DNA of 64,000 bases from Lentzea aerocolonigenes (GTDB lineage: Bacteria > Actinomycetota > Actinomycetes > Mycobacteriales > Pseudonocardiaceae), in the NCBI RefSeq assembly GCF_000974445.1, contig NZ_BBOJ01000002.1, positions 186,001-250,000 on the forward strand, in the 5' to 3' direction. Each line of letters starts with the position of its first letter. Within the stretch, counting starts at the first letter, position 1. Made by a program: the position numbers and the translations under genes. Under the pieces are notes generated by a model. The model ran no database searches and was not told where the DNA came from. It saw nothing but the letters and a program-made list of their open reading frames with translations. Shown one piece after another: positions 59,253-64,000 of the stretch.

Positions 59253-59650
59253 ATCGTCACCCCGTGCCGTTCCAGCGCCGAAAAGCCGTTCTCCGACAGG
59301 TCGCGGAAGAACGCACCCATCACGTCCCCCACGGCGAACGCCAGGAACTGCACCGACGGCGTGTGCACGGTGAACGTGTGCGGCGCGTCGGGCGGGATCG
59401 TGATCACGTCTCCCGGCGACAGGTCGTGCAGCTCGCCGTCGAGCAGCACGGCCATGCGTCCGTGCAGCACGTAGTAGACCTTCGGCCACGGCGTGCGGTG
59501 CGGCGGCGCGGCCTCCCCACGTGGCGCGTCCACCTCGAACAGCTCGTAGGCGCCACCGGTGTCCTTGCCCGAGATCCGGACGGTGATCTTCGCGTCGGGG
59601 ACGGTCAGCTCGTCACCATCGCCGACTGTGCTCATCATTCCAACGGTCAT
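59249..59650 (-). CDS. Cupin domain protein
   Basis: 133 residues. A single cupin barrel: HRTPWPKVYYVLHGRMAVLLDGELHDLSPGDVITIPPDAPHTFTVH, with His and Glu/other metal-site positions partly replaced (VYYVLHG instead of E..yvl.G), so metal binding is uncertain. May be a small isomerase or regulator. ATG 59650 is used; ATGs at 59638 and 59635 are alternatives. Divergent from the LuxR gene. Confidence 0.82.
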   Translation of the reverse strand: MTVGMMSTVGDGDELTVPDAKITVRISGKDTGGAYELFEVDAPRGEAAPPHRTPWPKVYYVLHGRMAVLLDGELHDLSPGDVITIPPDAPHTFTVHTPSVQFLAFAVGDVMGAFFRDLSENGFSALERHGVTM

Positions 59651-59739
59651 GCGAAGAAGCGTCCGCGTGCCGGACGGACGGCTGTATCCCGGAAAACTGG
59701 GATGCCCGAACCGCTCGAACCGCGCGCATACTGCCAACC

Positions 59740-60738
59740 ATGTGGGAGGGTCGGGCGCACGGCGTGCGACGCGACGTCACAGCGCTGGCCAGCGCGGGTC
59801 TCGACGTCGCGGAACTGCACGCGGCCGCCATCGCCCTGGTGGACCGCGTGGTCCCGTGCGAGCTCACCTGCTGGGCCTCGATGGACCCCGACTCGGGCGC
59901 GATCAGCTCGATGACCAGCGGCGTCAACCGCATCCCGGCGCAGTACGAACCGGTGCTCGCCAGCTGCGAGTACACGCCCGGCGAACCGCACACGTTCGCG
60001 GCACTGGCGCAGCGCGGTGACACCGTGGCCCGGCTGGAGGACAAGCGGTCCACACGTCTCAACGAGGTCTGGCGCCCGCTGGGACTCAGCCACGAGCTGC
60101 GGGTGCTGTTCCGCGCCGACCACACGTGCTGGGGCGCGGCGGGCGTGGTGCGCACGAGCGAGTTCAGCGAACGCGAGGTGGAGTTCCTGGCCTCGGTCGC
60201 ACCGGCGCTGGGCGCCGCCACCCGCCTCGCGGCCCGCACTGGGGCAAGGCGATCACACCCGCTCCACGACGCGCCCGCGATCATCGTGGTCGCCACCGAC
60301 GGCACGATCCGGGCATCGACGGCCTCCGCCACGCGGTGGCGAGACGAACTGGAAGAGGTCGCGCCCGGCCGGTTCGCGGTGATGCTGCGCGCCGCCGCGG
60401 CAGGAGCACGCACCGGCGCGTTCAAGGCGAGGGTCCGCGACGCGCACGGCGGATGGATCCTGCTGGAGGCGAGCGAGCTCCTCTCCGACGACAGCTCCGA
60501 GGCGGCCGTGACGATCAGCCGTGCATCCGGAGCCGAGCTGATGGGACTGCTGCTCAAGGCCCACGGCGTCACCGCCCGCGAACAGGACGTCTGCCACGAG
60601 GTCCTCGCCGGACAGCCGACTTCGGAGATCGCGGCGCGGCTCGACATCTCCCCCTACACCGTGCAGGACCACCTCAAGTCGCTGTTCGCGAAGTTCGGGG
60701 TGCGCAGCCGGGCCGAACTCGTCGCGAAGTTGAGCTAG
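59740..60738 (+). CDS. LuxR-family regulator with GAF-like N-terminus
   Basis: 332 residues. The C-terminal LuxR HTH is HGVTAREQDVCHEVLAGQPTSEIAARLDISPYTVQDHLKSLFAKFGVRSRAELVA. The first ~250 residues show a sensor-like region (ELTCWASMDPDSGAIS, then ATRLAARTGARR) without a recognisable phosphoacceptor. It lies 41 bp upstream of the FAD oxidoreductase in the same direction and is divergent from the cupin gene; it may regulate either. ATG 59740. Confidence 0.82.
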   Translation: MWEGRAHGVRRDVTALASAGLDVAELHAAAIALVDRVVPCELTCWASMDPDSGAISSMTSGVNRIPAQYEPVLASCEYTPGEPHTFAALAQRGDTVARLEDKRSTRLNEVWRPLGLSHELRVLFRADHTCWGAAGVVRTSEFSEREVEFLASVAPALGAATRLAARTGARRSHPLHDAPAIIVVATDGTIRASTASATRWRDELEEVAPGRFAVMLRAAAAGARTGAFKARVRDAHGGWILLEASELLSDDSSEAAVTISRASGAELMGLLLKAHGVTAREQDVCHEVLAGQPTSEIAARLDISPYTVQDHLKSLFAKFGVRSRAELVAKLS

Positions 60739-60779
60739 GAACTTTCGGAGGATCGTTCCGGAAGCCCGGCTCTGCCAGC

Positions 60780-62237
60780 ATGACCGCCATGTACTCCGAC
60801 CGCGCCCTCGTCATCGGCGCAGGCTTCGCGGGGCTGCTGGCGGCCAGGGTGCTGTCCGAGTCGTACGGCGACGTGGTCCTCGTGGAACGGGACCAGATCG
60901 CTCCGGACACCGAACACCGCGCCGGCACTCCCCTCTCGGGCAGCCAGGCCCACGACCCGCACACGCTGCTGGCCCGCGGCGCCGAGGTGCTGGACACCCT
61001 GTTCCCCCGTCTCGGCGCCGAGCTCGAGTACGCGGGCGCGGTCCGCGCCGACGTCGGCAGCGACTTCCTCATCCGGTCCGCGGCCGGATGGGCACCGCGC
61101 GACCACGTCGGCCTCAGCGTGCTCTCGACGTCGCGCGCGACGATCGAACGGATCATCCGCCGCCGCGTGCTGAAGCTGCCCAACGTGTCCCTTGTGGACG
61201 GTGTGACGATCGACGGCCTGCTGCACGACCGCGGCACCGTCACCGGGGTCCACGGCAGGCGCGAGGCTGTGTCTTCCAAAGACGCCGTGTCTTCCAGAGA
61301 CACAGTCAGAGGCATGGTCAGGGGCACCGTCAGAGACGAGGTTTCCGCGGACACGGCCTTCACCGACTACACGGCCTTCACCGACTACGCGGACCTCGTC
61401 GTCGACGCGTCCGGCCGCAACAGCAAGCTCGTGTCGTGGCTCGCGGAGCTCGGCGTGCACTGCCCGGCACCGATGATCGTCAACGGTCACCTCGCCTGCA
61501 GCTCACGCCTCTACCACGTGAACCCCGACCTGAAGCTCGACTGGAAGACCGCCCGCGAGTTCACCCACGCGCCCGCCACGAAACGCGGTGGCGCGGTCGC
61601 CTCCGTCGACGGCTCCCACTGGTTCGTGACGTTGTTCAGCGCCGGCGGCGAAGCGGCCCCGACGGACGAGGACGGCTTCCTCTCCCACGCCACCGCGCTC
61701 GAGTGCCAGGACATCGCGGAGATCATCAAGACGGCGACACCCGCCTCGCCGATCCACCACGCCGGCAACCTGCGCAGCCGCTGGAACCGCTTTCACAAGG
61801 TGCCGAACTGGCCCCGCGGCCTGCTCGCGCTCGGAGACTCGGTCGTCTCGCTCAACCCCGTCCACGGGCACGGCACTACCCTCGCCGCCCTGAACTGCGC
61901 GGACCTCCGAACCCTCCTCCACGACCACGACCTGGCCAAGGAACCCCAGCTGTTCCAGCGCGCGGTCGCGAAGGCGGCCTGGACCCCGTGGACGTCGGCG
62001 ACGACCCACGACCTGGGCTGGAGCACCAGGAGGCGGTCGCCGAGCGCCCGGTTCGCGCAGTGGTACGCGAGGCGTCTGGCCGACGTGATCCCCCACAGCA
62101 AGCAGGTCTACCGCGCGTGCGTCCGGGTCTCACAGATGGTCGACCACCCGACGGCGCTCCTCAGGCCGGCCATACTCAGCAGGGTGCTGGCAGGAAGGGT
62201 TCTCAGCGGATCGCGCCCTCAGGCCAGAGAACGGTGA
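60780..62237 (+). CDS. FAD-dependent oxidoreductase with in-frame repeats
   Basis: 485 residues. FAD loop ALVIGAGFAGLLAARVL, then an ER motif (LVERDQIAPDTEHRAG) and ADLVVDASGRNSKLVSWL near residue 205; the second GD motif is LLALGDSVVSLNPVHGHG. The family resembles FAD-dependent oxidoreductases/halogenase-like enzymes and lacks a C-terminal membrane segment. Between residues 163 and 203 lies a block of three short in-frame repeats. Start ATG 60780 (ATG 60789 also possible). The last 35 bp overlap the convergent SLOG gene. Confidence 0.85.
   Translation: MTAMYSDRALVIGAGFAGLLAARVLSESYGDVVLVERDQIAPDTEHRAGTPLSGSQAHDPHTLLARGAEVLDTLFPRLGAELEYAGAVRADVGSDFLIRSAAGWAPRDHVGLSVLSTSRATIERIIRRRVLKLPNVSLVDGVTIDGLLHDRGTVTGVHGRREAVSSKDAVSSRDTVRGMVRGTVRDEVSADTAFTDYTAFTDYADLVVDASGRNSKLVSWLAELGVHCPAPMIVNGHLACSSRLYHVNPDLKLDWKTAREFTHAPATKRGGAVASVDGSHWFVTLFSAGGEAAPTDEDGFLSHATALECQDIAEIIKTATPASPIHHAGNLRSRWNRFHKVPNWPRGLLALGDSVVSLNPVHGHGTTLAALNCADLRTLLHDHDLAKEPQLFQRAVAKAAWTPWTSATTHDLGWSTRRRSPSARFAQWYARRLADVIPHSKQVYRACVRVSQMVDHPTALLRPAILSRVLAGRVLSGSRPQARER
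61266..61388 (+). repeat. Three adjacent in-frame micro-repeat blocks
   Basis: 18 nt x2 (GC.GTGTCTTCC.A.GAC at 61266-61301), 12 nt x3 (GTCAG.G.. at 61305-61340) and 18 nt x2 exact (ACGGCCTTCACCGACTAC at 61353-61388). All keep frame, encoding VSSKDAVSSRD, VRGMVRGTVRDE and TAFTDYTAFTDY. They fall just before DLVVDASGRNS of the FAD enzyme, a surface loop in relatives. Confidence 0.82.
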
Positions 62238-62688
62238 CCGGCACACCCTGAGATCGCGCGTAGGCGACCACGTCGGCCGTTCCACCCGGACCGCGTCCCG
62301 GCTGCCCGTCCCACACGGCGAGCAGCGAGTCGGACTCGTCCACCATCCGCTTGCCCGCCTCCATGTAGGCGTGCGGATCGGGCGTCACGAACGGCAGCTG
62401 CACGACCTTGCCCGCACGGGCGAGCAAGCGGTCGTAGACCGGCTGGTACTCCTCGGGCAGCGTCTCGCGGTACCGGGAGGCCGGCAGCACCGCGACGAGC
62501 GACCCGCCCGCGTCGAGCACGGCCTGCGCGAACACCGCGTCCGCACCGTCCGCCAGACACGAAACACCCACGACAGCACCGGTTTCAGCATCCGTCCGAG
62601 CAACGGCGGCGCGGATCATGCGATCGACCTCCGCCTCCAGCTCCGCGGAGAGGCCCCGATGTCCGGTGATGGCGAGCTGCGTCGTCAT
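62203..62688 (-). CDS. SLOG-like (Rossmann) nucleotide-binding protein
   Basis: 161 residues. The pattern is that of SLOG/DprA-LOG domains: LAITGHRGLSAE at the N-terminus, VGVSCLADGADAVFAQAVLDAGGSLVAVLPA and the terminal GPGGTADVVAYARSQGVPVTVLWP. SLOG domains bind nucleotide-derived signals such as ADP-ribose or cytokinin-type molecules and occur in defense and signalling systems; here it is alone. ATG 62688. Overlaps the FAD gene end by 35 bp. Function is inference. Confidence 0.7.
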   Translation of the reverse strand: MTTQLAITGHRGLSAELEAEVDRMIRAAVARTDAETGAVVGVSCLADGADAVFAQAVLDAGGSLVAVLPASRYRETLPEEYQPVYDRLLARAGKVVQLPFVTPDPHAYMEAGKRMVDESDSLLAVWDGQPGRGPGGTADVVAYARSQGVPVTVLWPEGAIR

Positions 62689-62717
62689 CTGTGCAGGATA
62701 GGCGGCAAATGGGCTTC

Positions 62718-63128
62718 TCAGGAGGCCTGTTCCACCATCGACAGGTAGTGCGCGTTCGTCATGATCCCGAGAACGTTCCCGAACGGGTCGACGACCGACG
62801 CCGTCACGAACCCCTCCCCACGCGGGCGCGGTTCGTCGTGCACCTGCGCACCGAGCTCCTGCAACTTCGCGAAGGTGCCCTCCAGATCGTCCACGGCCCA
62901 GTACAGGACGGCCCCCGCCGGCCCCGCGAAAGGGCTCACCTCGAACTTGCGGTCCACGATGCCCAGCTCGGCCTGGTGGTCGCCGATCCGGAACTCGGCG
63001 TACCCCAGCGTCCCGTCGGGCATCTTCCGCTCGTAGTACGCGTCCACGCCGAGGAACGACGCGTACCACTCGCGTGCCTCCGCGACGTCGTCGGCGAAGT
63101 AGTTGACGGTCGACATGCCTCGCAACAC
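62718..63128 (-). CDS. VOC family (glyoxalase/bleomycin resistance-like) protein
   Basis: 136 residues. Two betaalphabetabetabeta units: VNYFADDVAEAREWYASFLGVDAYYER and VLYWAVDDLEGTFAKLQELGAQVHDEPRPRGEGFVTASVVDPFGNVLGIM. The family binds metals or small molecules, including antibiotics. GTG 63128 is the start because GGAGG lies 5 nt upstream; the ATG at 63116 would be 17 nt away. Divergent from the WYL regulator across a palindrome that begins 49 bp upstream. Confidence 0.9.
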   Translation of the reverse strand: MLRGMSTVNYFADDVAEAREWYASFLGVDAYYERKMPDGTLGYAEFRIGDHQAELGIVDRKFEVSPFAGPAGAVLYWAVDDLEGTFAKLQELGAQVHDEPRPRGEGFVTASVVDPFGNVLGIMTNAHYLSMVEQAS

Positions 63129-63176
63129 GAGATCCTCCAGAAGTTTTCGGGTCGGTCGGTTTTCAGCTTCGGCCGT

Positions 63177-63201
63177 AAAGTGCTCATCCAGTGAGCACTT
63201 T
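63177..63201. promoter_or_regulatory. Perfect 10-bp inverted repeat operator
   Basis: AAAGTGCTCA and TGAGCACTTT are separated by TCCAG, in the spacer between the VOC and WYL genes, 19 bp before the latter's ATG. A likely site for the WYL/DeoR-type regulator controlling both genes. Confidence 0.75.
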
Positions 63202-63219
63202 CACCGGAAACCTGGAGAC

Positions 63220-64000
63220 ATGCGCGCAGACCGTCTAGTCGCCACCCTCCTGCTGATGCAGGCCCGCGGTCAGGTCACCGCTGCTGACCTGGCCGAAGAG
63301 CTCGAAGTCTCGCGAGCCACGGCCCGCCGCGACCTGGAGGCGCTGTCCGCGGCGGGCGTTCCCGTCTACTCCCAGCCGGGCCGCGGCGGCGGCTGGTCGC
63401 TGATCGGCGGCGCCCGCACCGACCTCAGCGGGCTCACCTCGGCGGAGGCGCAGGCACTGTTCCTGATAGCCGGCCCCGCCGCCTCTGTCGCCCCGCAGAT
63501 CAAGTCGGCGCTGCGGAAACTCGTGCGCGCGCTGCCGCAGACGTTCCGCGCGGACGCCGAGGCCGCCGCCGAAGCGACGATCATCGACACCGCCGCCTGG
63601 GGCGAGGACACCAAGGACCGGCCGGGCCTCGTGGCGGTGCTGCAGGAGGCGGTGGTGCGGCAGATCCGGGTCCGGCTCACCTATCAGAAGCGCGGTGAAG
63701 CGCCGAAGGGGCGCGTGGTCGACCCGTGGGGACTCGTCGACAAGGACGGCACCTGGTACTTCATCGCCGGCACGAGTGACGGCCAGCGCACGTTCCGGCT
63801 GGACCGGATCCTCGGCGCCACGCTGACCGGCGCGAAGGCGTCGAGGCCCGCCGACTTCGAACTGGCGGGCACCTGGGACGAGATCGTCACGGCGATGGAG
63901 CAACGCCGCTCGGCGACGACCGCGACCGTCCTGGTGCCCACCCGGTTCCTCGACATCTTCCAACGACAGCACGGCCGCCACTGCACGGTCGTCGAGCACC
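63220..64000 (+). CDS. WYL-domain (YafY-type) transcriptional regulator, 3' truncated
   Basis: 260 codons are visible and the gene leaves the window. ATG 63220 follows TGGAG. The N-terminal HTH is RADRLVATLLLMQARGQVTA, AADLAEELEVSRATARRDLEAL, then VYSQPGRGGGWSLIGG; the WYL domain begins near VRLTYQKRGEA and continues with VVDPWGLVDKDGTWYFIAG. WYL regulators sense nucleic-acid or small-molecule ligands. Controls, by position, the divergent VOC gene. Confidence 0.88.
   Translation, partial: MRADRLVATLLLMQARGQVTAADLAEELEVSRATARRDLEALSAAGVPVYSQPGRGGGWSLIGGARTDLSGLTSAEAQALFLIAGPAASVAPQIKSALRKLVRALPQTFRADAEAAAEATIIDTAAWGEDTKDRPGLVAVLQEAVVRQIRVRLTYQKRGEAPKGRVVDPWGLVDKDGTWYFIAGTSDGQRTFRLDRILGATLTGAKASRPADFELAGTWDEIVTAMEQRRSATTATVLVPTRFLDIFQRQHGRHCTVVEH

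Overview
The window is high-GC actinobacterial DNA with many GTG/TTG starts and frequent 4-nt start/stop overlaps (ATGA, GTGA, TGATG). AfsR/SARP regulators, class F sortase, Spo0M, the DUF222-HNH family and a DUF6292-type protein point to a filamentous actinomycete, most likely of the Pseudonocardiales (Lentzea/Saccharothrix/Amycolatopsis-like). That placement is inference. No rRNA, tRNA, phage or CRISPR locus was seen. The window looks like an accessory or arm region: small operons, many regulators beside their own operators, secreted proteins and redox enzymes.

0-9.7 kb: a flavin monooxygenase / MarR / FMN reductase operon (first gene cut by the window edge); a small unstable island with a decayed IS5-type transposase, four ~63-bp tandem repeats and a DUF222-HNH endonuclease; a SsuABC/TauABC-type uptake operon; then a YCII protein and an ABM monooxygenase followed by an FAD-SLDH-like small subunit and a GMC oxidoreductase. 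9.7-16.4 kb: a DHA2 exporter with a fused winged-helix tail, a large AfsR-like regulator, a small secreted Cys protein, an endonuclease/exonuclease/phosphatase protein and a DUF1905 protein.

16.4-22.5 kb is the most interesting locus. A DtxR/IdeR-type iron box precedes four translationally coupled genes: an Fe(III) ABC transporter (binding lipoprotein, permease, ATPase) and an 829-residue protein fusing an adenylation domain, a carrier domain and a membrane acyltransferase-3 domain. It resembles a one-protein version of Dlt-like activation, carriage and membrane transfer under iron control.

22.5-33.2 kb: TetR/MMPL exporter with operator, an I36-type secreted inhibitor, an AfsR-like regulator, a DUF6292 protein, an operon of two CNNM/CBS membrane proteins plus Spo0M with a His-rich tail, a MerR regulator and an NTF2-like protein. 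33.2-49.5 kb: an IlvD/Edd dehydratase, sortase F with a DUF4397 surface protein, a PfkB kinase, a Zn-ribbon protein with a GIY-YIG-like tail, a GAF regulator facing an aldehyde dehydrogenase/DUF779 pair across a palindrome, a DUF2199 pair, a frameshifted secreted hydrolase, a GH18 chitinase, and an Lrp regulator facing EamA/aldo-keto reductase. 49.5-64 kb: an SDR pair with TetR and operators, a GbsR/MarR-like regulator facing an FAD-enzyme stub, PhoD-type phosphatase, a beta-propeller-like secreted protein, an aldo-keto reductase behind a MerR-type 19-bp-spacer promoter, MOSC, DUF1304, cupin, LuxR, an FAD oxidoreductase, a SLOG-like protein, a VOC protein and a WYL regulator cut by the window end.
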